This document shows, in pieces, positions 42,721 to 52,942 of a stretch of DNA of 64,000 nucleotides (position 1 is its first letter; every line of letters begins with the position of its first letter). Location: assembly GCA_963575745.1 (NCBI GenBank), contig CAUYUJ010017878.1, positions 124,001 through 188,000 of the forward strand, read 5' to 3'. Both the position numbers and the translations under genes were made by a program. The notes under the pieces are model-generated. The model was given only the letters and a program-made list of their open reading frames with translations. It was not told the DNA's origin and ran no database searches. The stretch comes from Prorocentrum cordatum (lineage: Eukaryota > Sar > Dinophyceae > Prorocentrales > Prorocentraceae).

Positions 42721-43128
42721 TTAGTGTTAGGTCGGGCCTGTCCCTCTACACGAGGAAAATTCAAAAATAGTTGAAAATCATATGGGAACGATGTTCTGAC
42801 TATTTCGGATCATTTGGGATTATGTTTCTGGTATGTTTCATGTTTCGTCCAAAATCCACCTGGAAGAGGACATGCCCGACTGAACCTTAGTGGGCCCTGG
42901 AAATGACAGGGCCGTTTTTTTACCGCTTCCCTTATGCCGCTTTGTTTGCCAGTTCCGACGCCGTTTCGTTGCCGTTTTTTGCCGCTTCCGGCTCCGTTCC
43001 AATCCTGGCGCTGTTTTTGTTGCCGTTTCCGGTCGCCGTTTTTGTGCCGTTTCCATTTTGAAGAGATTTTTTGGGGGAAACGGTGAAAAACGGGCCTGCC
43101 GTTTCCAGGGTCCACTAAGGTGACGACC
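42711..43128. mobile_element. Element K with 10-bp flanking repeat, containing family A copy 9
   Basis: TIR TTAGTGGGCCCTGG...TTTT against AAAAACGGGCCTGCC...CCAGGGTCCACTAA (ends 43118). GGTAACGACC (42711-42720; GGTGACGACC in the array copies) and GGTGACGACC (43119-43128) flank it. The interior is built on GCCGTTT-like motifs. Family A copy 9 sits just inside the left end. Confidence 0.7.
42718..42892. mobile_element. Family A TIR element, copy 9, with 9-bp flanking repeat
   Basis: AGGTCGGGCCTGTCCCTCTA at 42729, right end CATGCCCGACTG to 42882. ACCTTAGTG flanks it at 42718-42726 and 42884-42892. Confidence 0.85.
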
Positions 43129-43298
43129 ACCCACAGCACTTCTCGCCCATTCTGAGCAGGATCCGCTGCCGGTGTGTCCCCACGGACGCGATCCACTCGA
43201 GACAGCGTTGTCACCCTCCCACCAGCCGCAGTTGGTGGTGTTGGACAACATTTGCAGATGGGCATCGCGCCCACGTGTTCCAGCATGTTCGGGCGTGC
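43129..43298. mobile_element. Family E TIR element, copy 1
   Basis: Shares CCATTCTGAGCAGGATCCGC, CACTCGAGACAG and the right end CATGTTCGGGCGTGCC-type sequence with copies at 51829, 56668 and 62601. More diverged at the ends. Confidence 0.6.
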
Positions 43299-43514
43299 CA
43301 CGGCGAGGTTCTCCTCCGGACCTCCCACATTCGGAGCAGATCTCTTTTTTTTTGGGGGGGGGAAGGAGCCCGGGAGGACTCCTGGGGTCGGCGCCGAACC
43401 TCCCCCAGCGGCGCGGGCCTCGACGCGCCCCGTGCACCCGGGAGGAGCGGGGCCCAGTCCAGTTCTTTTTTTGTTCCGGTTGCCAGGGCCCCCTGAACCA
43501 GGGCACTGCTATTC

Positions 43515-43640
43515 AGTCGGGCGTGTCCAGATCGTCAACTACTAGTGTGGGGACGATATTTGCATGTTTGCTGGGGGAGTATGTGTTGATTTTGTTATTT
43601 GTCTTCCAAAACCCGCCTCTAGGAGGACATGGTGGACCCA
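43515..43640. mobile_element. Family A TIR element, copy 10
   Basis: AGTCGGGCGTGTCCAGATCG at the left; AAAACCCGCCTCTAGGAGGA then CATGGTGGACC at the right; both ends diverged. Confidence 0.6.
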
Positions 43641-43904
43641 ACTTATTTTTGTTCGGGCGCGCCAGGAGGCCATGGGGTTACCAGAGGTCCCCGTGCGTAA
43701 GGGCCTGGCTGGGGCGGCTCAGGACGAGAAGCTCACCCAGAGGTCTAGGTCTAGGCCTCCCACATGGGGTCGACCTGATTAGACAGTGTTTTGGCGATTT
43801 CCGGGGCCGTTTTCGATTCGACTTCTTCGCAGCAAAGGCGGCACGAAGGCAGAACGAGGCAAAACCAAAACAAAACGAAAACGCGAAACACCTGCTTTGG
43901 TCGA

Positions 43905-44105
43905 GCCCTGGCCTCCTTCGGAGGATCACGCCGCATCGCCGATGCATCGACGATGCGGCTCGATGCGGAGCCCCGTGTTCTCCACGCCGACGTCGCCGAT
44001 GGTTCGACGACGTCGGAGATGCGTCGACGATGCATCGGCGATGCTTCGTCGATGCGGCACGATCCTCCGACCTCATCTTCTCCGACCCCATCCGTGAGGC
44101 CTCTG
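43905..44105. repeat. Family M element, copy 2
   Basis: CGGAGGATCACGCCGCATCG at the left, CGATGCGGCACGATCCTCCG then ACC at the right, with several CGATGCATCGGCGATG motifs inside. Confidence 0.72.
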
Positions 44106-44172
44106 AAAGGGGCGCCCTGGTTGGGGACCCGCGGGCCGAACGAGAAGGCGTTGGGGCTCGGGGCGGCCTGCC

Positions 44173-44440
44173 CCCGTGACTTTCGGGAGGGCAACCGTCG
44201 GACCGAGGTACGAGGTCGAGGTCGGCGCGGGGGGGGGCACCCTGAGGTTCGTGCTTGTTGGATGTTCTCGTGCACCCTGGGGAGGGTGCCCTTGCATGTT
44301 GCGTGCGTCGACTCTTGGGAGGGCAACCGTTGGACCGAGGTACGAGATCGAGGTCGGTTCGTGGGGGGGGCACCCGGAGGTTCTTCGTGTTTGTTGGATG
44401 TTCTCGTGCACCCTGGGGAGGGTACCCTTGGATCTTACGT
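44173..44440. repeat. ~137-bp tandem repeat, two copies
   Basis: GACTTTCGGGAGGGCAACCG, GGACCGAGGTACGAG, TTGTTGGATGTTCTCGTGCA and CCCTGGGGAGGGT recur (44178, 44311). Confidence 0.88.
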
Positions 44441-45149
44441 GCGTTTTGGCCAGCGGAGGGTCTCGTGCTCTTGACGGGTGTTGTTCTGTCCCATGTTCGA
44501 CTGCACCAGCTACCGTATGTCAGTGGCCCGACGCCACGCCATGGTATGAGTTGTCTTGTCTAGACCTGCAGGAGCAGCAGCACCCTCACGGAAGGATGCA
44601 CGCATGTCACCCTTTCTCCTCTTCCTCCTTCGACGCATTCCCAGCATGACCTACAGGTGTCAGTCTGTTCCTACGGCCAGACGTTGTGACCTCCGTATCT
44701 GAGTTGTCCTTGCTTTGTGCCATGGTGGACACGCGCCTCCAGCATGCGGTACTGCTTCAGCCGATGGGCCGTGCAGACACACCGCCAGTGATTGAGTGGT
44801 TGATTATTTGATTGATTGAGCGAAAGCGAGCGAGCGTAAGCCTTGCGCCGGACGGAGCGCGAGCAGGGTGAAACATGAGAACATTGGTGCAGAAAGTCGG
44901 CACTGTTCACGTCAGGCTCCACCTCTTCACTGCTGACTCCCACGAAGCCGCTGCTCTGCCTCCTTGACAGACGAATGCAGACAAGGCTTCCCCAGAGCCA
45001 GCCATGGACAAAGAATTGCGCATGACCATACTGCCCCAATATTGTCTTGGGCGTCCTCGCCTGCGTGGGCCGGACGGGGGACGGAGACACAATCCAACTG
45101 ACTCGAAAACAGAACGACGCACAGGGTCTTCGTCCGGGCGTCTTGCGAG
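44441..45149. other. No gene recognised
   Basis: Non-repetitive stretch. The minus frame through 44671-45411 joins unrelated sequence to family M and shows no domain. Confidence 0.4.
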
Positions 45150-45345
45150 TTGCCATGTGTAGAGCAGCTGGGTCGGAGGATCGCGCCGCATCGCCGATGC
45201 ATCGCCCATGCGGCACGATGCGCAGCCCGACATTCTTCACCCTGGCGTCGCCGAAACATCGCCGATGCATCGGCGACGCGTCGGGGATGCGGCGCGGTCC
45301 TCCGACCCCACCAGCTCGGATCCCATCTGGGAGGCCTCCAAAAGG
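45150..45345. repeat. Family M element, copy 3
   Basis: GTCGGAGGATCGCGCCGCAT at the left; GATGCGGCGCGGTCCTCCGA then CCCC at the right. Interior with GATGCATCGGCGACGC. Confidence 0.75.
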
Positions 45346-45398
45346 GTCAACGGGTCGGGTCTGGGAGGTCAGGGTCAGACGGGGAGGTGCAGGAGGGT

Positions 45399-45591
45399 CG
45401 GCGGCGAGCAAGGGGGGGAACGTGAGAGAGAAGGCCTTCTCAGGAGGCGGCGGGGCTTCTCAGAAGCCCAGGGGCCCTCTGAGAAGTTTCCTGTAACTTC
45501 TGGGACGGCTTTGGACACTTCTCGGAAGGCCGCAGCTCCGAGCCTCTGAGAAGGCCCGCCCCTTCTCACTTCACCCCCAGGCTCGCCACCG
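45399..45591. mobile_element. Family H element, copy 2
   Basis: CGGCGGCGAGCAAGGGGGGG at the left, CACCCCCAGGCTCGCCACCG at the right, with GAAGGCCTTCTC and CTTCTCAGAAG palindromes inside. Confidence 0.7.
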
Positions 45592-45599
45592 AAAGGGGG

Positions 45600-46710
45600 C
45601 AGGGAGGGCGTGGGACTGCAACACCGCGAATCAACGTGACCCTTGCGCCCTGGCAGTCGCACTTCGTTCGGGAAGACTTCTCTTCGGACGTCAACCATAA
45701 GAACCCTTGAAGACGTGCGTGCGCGGCGCTGATGCGAGAACCACATTTTGATAAGGAGCCTCTCTCAATCAGCGGAACTGTTGTCATTTTTTATTCGAAT
45801 GTGCGTGGCGCTGCGGCGAGAGCCACATTTTCAAAACGACCCGCCCTCGATATGTGAAACTGTTTCAAACTTTCGAGACGAGTGCGCGCGGCGCTAGGCC
45901 GAGAGCCACATTTTGGAACGGAACCGCCCTCCATCCGCAGAATTGCTGCAATGTTTATATACGATTGTGTGCAGCGCTGAGGCAAGAACCACATTTTGAA
46001 AAGCCGTCGTCCTCCATCTTTGAAGCTCTTGCAAGCTGTGAAGACGAGTGTTCGCGGCGCTGCGGCAAGAGCCGCATAACAAAATATGGACCGCCCTCCA
46101 TCTGTAGAATTCTTGCACACCTTTGAGACGAGTGTGCGCGGTGGTGCGTGGAGAGTCAGATGTGTTGACAAGGAGCCGCTCTCCATCCGCAAGATTGCTG
46201 CACACGTTTGAGTTGAATGTGCGCGGCGCGAAGGCGAGAGGCACATGCTGAAGACAACCCGCCCTCCATCCGGTGAACTTGTCGCTCAGTCTTGCGACGA
46301 ATGTGCGCGGGGCTGCGGCGAGAGCCACATTTGGAAAACAGCCCGCCCTCCATCCGTGGCATTCTTGCAAACTGTTGAACGAATGTTGCGCGGTGCCGCG
46401 GCGAGAGCCACATTTTGAAAAGGAACCGCGCTCCATCCTTGATGTTTCTGCGAGCTGTTAAGACGGACGTGGGCGGCGCTACGGCGAGGGCCACATTTTG
46501 AAACCACCCGCCCTTCATCCGTAAGATGCTTACACAATTTTAAGATGAATGTGCGCGACGCTGCGGCGAGAGCTGTAGTTTGAAAAGGAACCGCCCTCCA
46601 TCCTGGAACGTCTTGCAGTGCCTAAGACGAGTGTTCGTGGTGCGAAGGCGAGAGCCACACTTTGAAGACGGCCCGCCCTCCATCTGTAAAGCTGCTGCGT
46701 GTTTAACTCC
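45600..46710 (+). repeat. 92-bp repeat family, plus-orientation array (~11 units)
   Basis: Companion unit first (GCAACACCGCGAATCAACGT), then units of about 92 bp: GAATGTGCGCGGCGCTGCGG, CGAGAGCCACATTTTGAAAA, CCGCCCTCCATCCG, ATTCTTGCAAACTTTGAGAC. Confidence 0.92.
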
Positions 46711-46719
46711 CCTGGATCA

Positions 46720-47060
46720 TACATGGACAGGAAGTCCCAGGCGAAGCGCCCGGCCCGCCCTACCAGCACGTCCCGGTGTTTGACAGGGAGGCGTTGAGTA
46801 TTCGAGAGAGGGATGGAGAAGGAGAAGAAGGACAAGGAACAAAAAGACGGCGAAGGAAAAGGAAAAGGAGAAAGAGGAGGAGGTGGAGGAGGAGGAGCAG
46901 GAGTAGGACGGGGATGAGCAAGACAACGAGGAGGCTGGCGGTTGACGGCGGGGTCGACGGTGGCGGCGGCGGTGGCGAGGACGATGAGGGAGGAGGAGGA
47001 GGAGGACGAGGACGAGGACGAGGACCAGTGTAAACCCAAGAGTCGTCAACGATAGCTCCC
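46720..47060. repeat. AGG purine tract and flanks
   Basis: GGCGAAGCGCCCGGCCCGCC, then (AGG)n with AAGG interruptions (46800-47030), then GTGTAAACCCAAGAGTCGTC. The same landmarks in reverse complement surround 37020-37130. Confidence 0.85.
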
Positions 47061-47760
47061 TCTCTATAGGCCCCTACAGTGGTTTATTCCCGATGAGGGA
47101 AATGTCGCGTTGGACGACAACCGTTTGAAGATCCTGAAGCATGCCAAAACATGGTTCTCGGGACTCCGACGCCACGGATTCACCTGACTGTTGCGCCTTG
47201 AGGATCCTGAATCGTACCAGAACGCCTTTTACACCTCGAATCAACGTACCTGCTGTGCCCACATAAGCCTGGATCTTTCCAAGCACAGCACTTCTTGTAC
47301 GTAGATCGTGGGAAACAGTGAAATTCTTGCAACATTTATCAACGAATGTGTGCGGCGCTAAAGCGAGAACCACATGTTGAAAAGGCATTGCCTTCAATCC
47401 GAGAAACTCTCGCAAATGTTATGAACGAATGTGCGGGGCGCTAGGGCGAGAGCCACATTTTGAAAACGGGTCGCCATCAAGGCGTTGAACCCCTTGCAAA
47501 TGTTTACATCGATTGTTCGGGGCGCTAACGCGAGAGCCACACTTTGAGAACGGACCACCCTCAATCCGTGAAATTATTGCAATGCTTGTTAAACGAATGT
47601 GCGCGGCGCTAGGGCGAGAATCACATTTTGAAAACGAGCCGTCCTCAATCTGCGATACACTTGCAAATGTTTAGATCGAAGTAGCGCGGCGCTAGGGCGA
47701 GAACCACATTTTGAAAACGGCCCGCCTTCACCTGTGAAACTGCTTCCAACTGAGTAATAA
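47061..47760 (+). repeat. Companion units and second 92-bp array (5 units)
   Basis: 47095-47250 has the roughly 75-bp companion repeat (GAAGATCCTGAAGCATGCCA, TTCTCGGGACTCC). 47330-47750 has five 92-bp units with GGCGCTAGGGCGAGAACCAC. Confidence 0.88.
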
Positions 47761-47849
47761 GTGGCGAGGAAGTCTCAGGCGGAACGCCAGGCCCGCTCTA
47801 AACACTGGCTACTGGGTGCGACAGGGAGACGTTATTCATAAGGAATGGA

Positions 47850-48400
47850 TGAGAAGGAGCGGGAGGAGGAGGAGAAGAAGGAGGAGGAGGAAGAGGAGGA
47901 AGATGATGAGAAGGAGGAGGAGGAGGACAGGGGTAAGAAGAACAACGGGTAGGCTGGCGGGTGACGCCGGCGGCGACGGCGGCGGCGGTGGCGAGGACGA
48001 TGAGTGAGGTGAGGAGGAGGAGGAGGGGGAGGAGGAGGAGGAGGAGGAGGAGGAGGAGGAGGAGGAGGAGGAGGGGGAGAGGGAGGAGGAGGAGAGGGAG
48101 GAGGAGGAGGAGGAGGAGAGGAGGAGAGGAGGAGGAGCAGGTCGAGGAAATGGAGGAGGAGGAGGAGGAGGAGGAGGGGGAAGAGGAGGAAGAGGAGGAG
48201 GAGGAGGAGGAGGAGGAGGGGGAAGAGGAGGAATAGGAGGAGGAGGAGGAGGAGGAACAGGACGAGGAAAAGGAGGGGGAGGAGGAGTAGGAGGAGAAGG
48301 AGGGGGAGGAGGGGGAGGGAGGAGCAAGGAAGGACGGATCAGGAGGAGGAGGAGGAAGAAGAGGAGGAGGAGGAGAACGAGGAGGAACAGGGGGAGGAGA
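47850..48400. repeat. AGG purine tract
   Basis: About 550 bp of (AGG)n with GGGAGG, GCAGG and GAAG interruptions, the longest tract of this type in the window. Confidence 0.95.
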
Positions 48401-48606
48401 GGAAGCCGAAGCCGAAGGAGGGCGGGCGACGGCGGCCTCGGCGACGACCCCGCTGGCGCCACGCGCGAGGCCCTCCGGATGCACCAGGGCGGCCGGGCAG
48501 CAGGCCGCGGCGACGACGGCGGGCGGCAGCGGCCTCGGCGGCGGCGGCGGCGAGTGCGCCTCGGCGGCGGCGGCGAGGAGGTGGGGCGTCCATGGCAGGA
48601 AGAGTC

Positions 48607-48700
48607 AAGTCGGGCCTGTCCCTCTACAGGGGGAATATGCAAAAACAGTAAAAAGTAGTATGTTTTTGTTATGCTATTTGTTTTGCTGACCATGCTGGAA
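48607..48700. mobile_element. Family A left end, copy 11 (truncated)
   Basis: AAGTCGGGCCTGTCCCTCTA then CAGGGGGAATATGCAAAAAC; no right end follows before the 72-bp array. Confidence 0.6.
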
Positions 48701-48809
48701 GATCCGTAAGGGCTTCGCTCCTTGCAGCCGGCCCCCTGTCTCGGATAATGGGAGATGCAAAAGCTAAATCATGAGGCCTGGGCGCCGCCGTGAAGCAGTG
48801 TCGGGACTT

Positions 48810-49385
48810 GTTTGTTTTTGGACCCTGACCCTACGGATCTGCGTGAGGGGTGCCACCTAATTTCAGAAATGTTGCAAATCCTTTTGTTTTTGGACCCTGA
48901 CCCTACGGATCTGCATGAGGGGTGCCACCGAATTTCAGAAATGTGGCAAATCCCATGTGTTTTTGGACCCTGACCCTGTCGATCCGCATGAGGGGTGCCA
49001 CCGAGTTTCAGAAATGTTGAGAATCTTTAGGGTTTTCGGACCCTGACCCCGCAGATCTGCGTGAGGGGTGCCATCGAATTCCAGAAATGTGGCAAATCCC
49101 ATCTGTTTTTGGACCCTGACCCCGCCGATCTGCGTGAGGGGTGTCATTTTTGAGGAATGTGGAGAATCCCTTATGTTTTTGGACCCTGACCCCGCCGATC
49201 TGCGTGAGGGGTGCCACCGAATGTCAGACATGTAGCAAATCCCATGTGTTTGTTGCACCCTGACCCCGCCGATCTGCGTGAAGGGTGCCTGTCAGAAATG
49301 TGGCAAATCCCATGTGTTTTTGGACCCTGACCCCGCCGATCTGCGTGAGGTGTGCCAGCAAATTTCAGAATGTGGCTCCAGATGG
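48810..49385. repeat. 72-bp tandem array, 8 copies
   Basis: Unit: GTTTTTGGACCCTGACCCCG, CCGATCTGCGTGAGGGGTGC, CACCGAATTTCAGAAATGTG, GCAAATCCCAT. Starts spaced 67-74 bp. Confidence 0.95.
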
Positions 49386-49560
49386 CGCTGTTTGGGGTCC
49401 GGACTGGCTGCAACACACGACGCTCAAGTCTTGGCCTGATCTACCCGACGCCCTACGTCGACACCCTACCCGACACCATACGTCGACGCCCTATGCGATG
49501 CACACGCCGCGTGGCCCGCCGCCAGGGCTAGCCAATGATGAGGTTTATGGTTTAGGTCCT

Positions 49561-49583
49561 CGGGTTAGTTAGGGTTTAGGGTC
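49561..49583. repeat. Degenerate TTTAGGG motif
   Basis: GGGTTAGTTAGGGTTTAGGG contains two to three degenerate copies of the plant-type telomere unit. Too short to call an interstitial telomere. Confidence 0.25.
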
Positions 49584-49720
49584 AGCGCCCCATGGAGCGC
49601 ATTCAATCCCTGAACCCTAAGGCCCTGGATGAGAACATGCGACTGGCAACTGATGATGATGACGCTGCTAATGATGATGCTGTTGCTGATGCTGTTACTG
49701 ATGATGCTGATCATGATGAT

Positions 49721-49847
49721 GACCTTCCACCCTCTTGCGCTACGCCCAAACGCTTGTTCCTGGTTCCGGCGAGTTCCAGAAGAACGCACAGACATTATGA
49801 GACATCGTTCCTTGTCTCCTGTTTCCGCCGCTGTCACAGCCTGCACC

Positions 49848-49920
<73 letters not shown>

Positions 49921-50413
49921 ACATCATCACCAGCGCCATCACCATCACGTCACGAGCATCGCCAGTATTGCACCAGAGCGCTTCACTGCCACTGCATCTC
50001 TAGGACGTATCTTCTCAGCTGAAGAATTGCCTGGGGAATACGGGGAGGAGCGGGGGGTCGAGGAGTTCGCTCGCTCCTCCCCGCATCCCCCAGGCACGCC
50101 CTCAACGACCAGCTAAGAAGGTACGTCCTAGAGATGCACTGGCAGTTAAGCACTCTGGTGCAGTACTGGCGATAATCGTGACGTGATGCTGATGATGATG
50201 GCGATGGTGGTGATGATGACGATGATGATGATGTTTATGATGGGGACGAGGGTGAAGGCTGTGATGGCGGAAGAGAGAAGGAGCGATGTCTCAGAATGTC
50301 ATTGCGTTCTTATGGAACTCTCTGGAACCTCCAAACATTCATCACAACCATTGAAAACCTTACGCATTTCAAGATAATTCAGCGTTTGAGGTAGCGCAAA
50401 AGGGTGGAAGGTC
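49721..50413. repeat. 693-bp near-palindrome
   Basis: Left arm 49721-50052 and right arm 50072-50413 are inverted complements (roughly 80-85 percent by eye) with a 19-base spacer. Landmarks: GACCTTCCACCCTCTTGCGC with its complement at the far right, GGTTCCxxxGAGTTCC, GAGACATCGTTCCTT, (ATC)n against (GAT)n, TGCATCTCTAGGACGTA, and GGGGAGGAGCG against CGCTCCTCCCC at the centre. Frames inside it have no domains. Confidence 0.85.
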
Positions 50414-50429
50414 AGCACGGAAGGTCTGG

Positions 50430-50951
50430 AATAATGAGGTGGAGGGAGATCCGCCATGTGTCAAGGGAGGCCAAACCACCCGGACCGGACAATTGGCATT
50501 TACTAAACGGCCTTGGGCGTTTACTAAACAGCCTTGCCCTGCTTGATTCCTTCTTTGGGTGCGTTTTCTAAACGGCTTCGCGTGTCGGGGTGGTTATTCT
50601 CGGGGTGGGTTTTCTGCCCTCTAAGGTGGGCCCCGGGAAGCCACCCCCGAACAAACATCCGAGGAGGCGTGGGGGTGCGGGAAAGAGAGAGAGGGAAGCT
50701 GTGCATGTCAGAGGTGCACTGGCAGAGATCGGCGACGCGCTCCACCGCCAACGGCGCCGCCGAGCACTGAGACGGCGCACGCGAAGCGCAACGATCGGGC
50801 GGGTGGTAAGGGGGGGGGGACCTTGATCGGGGCTGACGAGCGGGGCCCCTCTTGGGCCCCTGCTGGCTCCACAAGGAGCCCCAAAAGGGGCCCTTCAGGG
50901 CCCTTTTCTGCACCCCCCTTGCAGGTCACCCCCCATGACCACACGCCCGAA

Positions 50952-50955
<4 letters not shown>
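50430..50955. other. No gene recognised
   Basis: GTTTACTAAACGGCCTTG-like short repeats at 50500-50580, otherwise nothing recognised. Confidence 0.4.
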
Positions 50956-51004
<49 letters not shown>

Positions 51005-51009
51005 ACCGC

Positions 51010-51043
<34 letters not shown>

Positions 51044-51045
51044 CA
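50956..51045. repeat. CGA microsatellite
   Basis: Near-perfect (ACG)n with CACCGCCG interruption. Confidence 0.95.
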
Positions 51046-51080
51046 GGGCCATCGCCGGGCAAAGCCGCGCGGCCGGTGAG

Positions 51081-51250
51081 GCCAGTCGGGCCGGGCGAAA
51101 GGGGGGGATAGCCGCCTCTGGCGCCGGGAGGCGCCGGAGGCGGCAGGTATCGAGGAATGGGCCCCTCGTTGGGGCCGAAACAGGCTGCACGCAGCAGATG
51201 TCGTAACCCCCCCCTGTCCCAATCCCCCCCTTTCGTTCGGCCCGAGCCAG
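51081..51250. mobile_element. Family B TIR element, copy 2, with 5-bp flanking repeat
   Basis: Element 51086-51245 (160 bp): TCGGGCCGGGCGAAAGGGGG at the left and CCCCCCTTTCGTTCGGCCCGA (split here: CCCCCCTTTCG + TTCGGCCCGA) at the right. GCCAG flanks it exactly at 51081-51085 and 51246-51250. Confidence 0.88.
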
Positions 51251-51477
51251 GCGGGCCGTTCTGGCCGGCGCGCCGCTCCCGCGCGCGACGAGCGTCGGCC
51301 GCCGCCCGGCCGCCGCCGCCGCAGAGGCGCCCCCGCCGCCGCCGGCGGGGCCGCCACGCGGCCGGCGCCCGCCGCCGACGGCGCCGCCGAGGAGGCCCCC
51401 CGGTGGCGCTCGGGTGGGCCCGCTCGCTCTGCTCGGGGGCCCCCAGACGGGGCAGTGACCACACCGCGTGGTGAGTC

Positions 51478-51664
51478 CCCAGACCCCCTCGAGTAGTGAA
51501 AAACTCATGAGGGGAGGTTTTTCCTAATTTTTTCGGCCTCTGGGGCCCCTCACCGGGCCTCGGGAGCGTCACAAAACGACTCAGGATGCAAAACCGGTCC
51601 CGGGAATGGGTCGAGATCTTTGGCGGTCGACGTCATGAAAAAATCATGACGTCGGGGGTCTGGG
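51478..51664. mobile_element. Family F element, copy 2
   Basis: Starts CCCAGACCCCCTCGAG and ends GTCGGGGGTCTGGG. Each end folds on itself: CCCCTCGAGTAG with CTCATGAGGGG at the left, TCGACGTCATG with CATGACGTCG at the right. Confidence 0.8.
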
Positions 51665-51828
51665 TCGGTGGGGATTCGGGGTCACTGCACGGTTTCGGGA
51701 CTCGGGTCGTTCTCCGAGGACGTCTCGGGCGACCGGGGCATCCGAGGTCCCAAAGCCGTGCGTTGACGGACCGTGCGGTGAGGTCTTGAGGGGATTTCGA
51801 GGTCACGGCTCGGTCCGTCACCGCACCG

Positions 51829-52021
51829 TTTCGGGACTCCAACGCTCTGCATGCCCAATAGCAGTTCCTGTTCATTTTGAGCAGGACTCGCTGTCCACGC
51901 CGCCGCGGCCTGTGTCCACTCGAGACAGAAGGCCGCCTACCCAACCGCGGCCGCCGTTGGTTTGGGACAAGATTTGTGATTGGGCATTGTACTAATGTTT
52001 CCGTACCCATGTCGGGCGTCC
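51829..52021. mobile_element. Family E TIR element, copy 2
   Basis: TGCATGCCCAATAGCAG near the left and GATTGGGCATTGTACTAATG then TTTCCGTACCCATG near the right. The interior shares TTTTGAGCAGGACTCGCTGT and CACTCGAGACAGAAGGCCGC with copy 4. Confidence 0.72.
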
Positions 52022-52350
52022 AAAGCCATCGCCCTGAGCGTGCCAGCCTGCAAGCCGACGCATCATCGTAGCAAGCCTAGGCATGGCCGTGTCGATGCCT
52101 CGGGTGCCTTTGCATCTGCATAAGTATACATACGAATGCATCGAGGGATGCGCCCATTGACGTACGGTAGCTGGACGTAGCTGGGCGCAGCCGATGCTTG
52201 GGCGTCGACCTGGTGATGCCCAGGAATCGAGCTGGCGATGCCTCGGCATCGGCAGGAGGGTGCGTAGGGTAGGCATCGATGGTTCGAGGGCCTTGCCAAG
52301 GTGGCGCTTGTTTCGGTGGGCGAGCAAGCTTCGCCGTGCAGGAAGCGGCG

Positions 52351-52538
52351 CCCAGACCCTCTCGCGTTGTGAAAACAATCACGTCGGAAGGTTCTACGCT
52401 GTTTTCGGCCTCTGGGGTCCCTTATTGGGCCTCGGGACCGTCGACAAACGAGTCAGGATGAAAAGCCAGTTCCTGGGAAGGGGTCCACACTTCTGGATGT
52501 CGACGTTGTGAAAAAATAGTGGCGTCGGGGATCTGGGT
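52351..52538. mobile_element. Family F element, copy 3
   Basis: Starts CCCAGACCCTCTCGCGTTGT and ends GTGGCGTCGGGGATCTGGG; shared core GGCCTCTGGGGTCCC, GGCCTCGGGACCGTC. Confidence 0.8.
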
Positions 52539-52539
52539 C

Positions 52540-52942
52540 CTGAGGGAAACGTGTCTCGGGTTTCTTCGCCGTGTTCGGGCTCCTGTGGCCCTCCATGCAC
52601 GGGCCCCAGGAATGAGGAACCTGTCCTGGGAGAAGGCCGTTGGGTACGTGACCCGTTTCCAACAGGATCCGTTTCTCTCATGTTAAGACAGTTATTTGCT
52701 TCTAGGAGGCCAATAGTTGGGGCATATGCCAAGTAGCGCTCTCGCGTTCTAGCCACCAGCGTGTATGTAAAGGCTCATTGGGTGTCGCTACCTATATGAA
52801 CGCATTCGGGGTGGATACCCGTCTATCGACAACGCGGTCGTTTCGTCCGGCGCAGTACAAGGTGGAGGAAAAGAGGTGGAATAAAAGATTAGATCCGTGC
52901 TGGTGTTCGAAAGTTGGTCCCACACGGTACTCCAATGTCTCT
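52540..52942. other. No gene recognised
   Basis: Non-repetitive sequence between a family F and a family C element. Confidence 0.4.
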
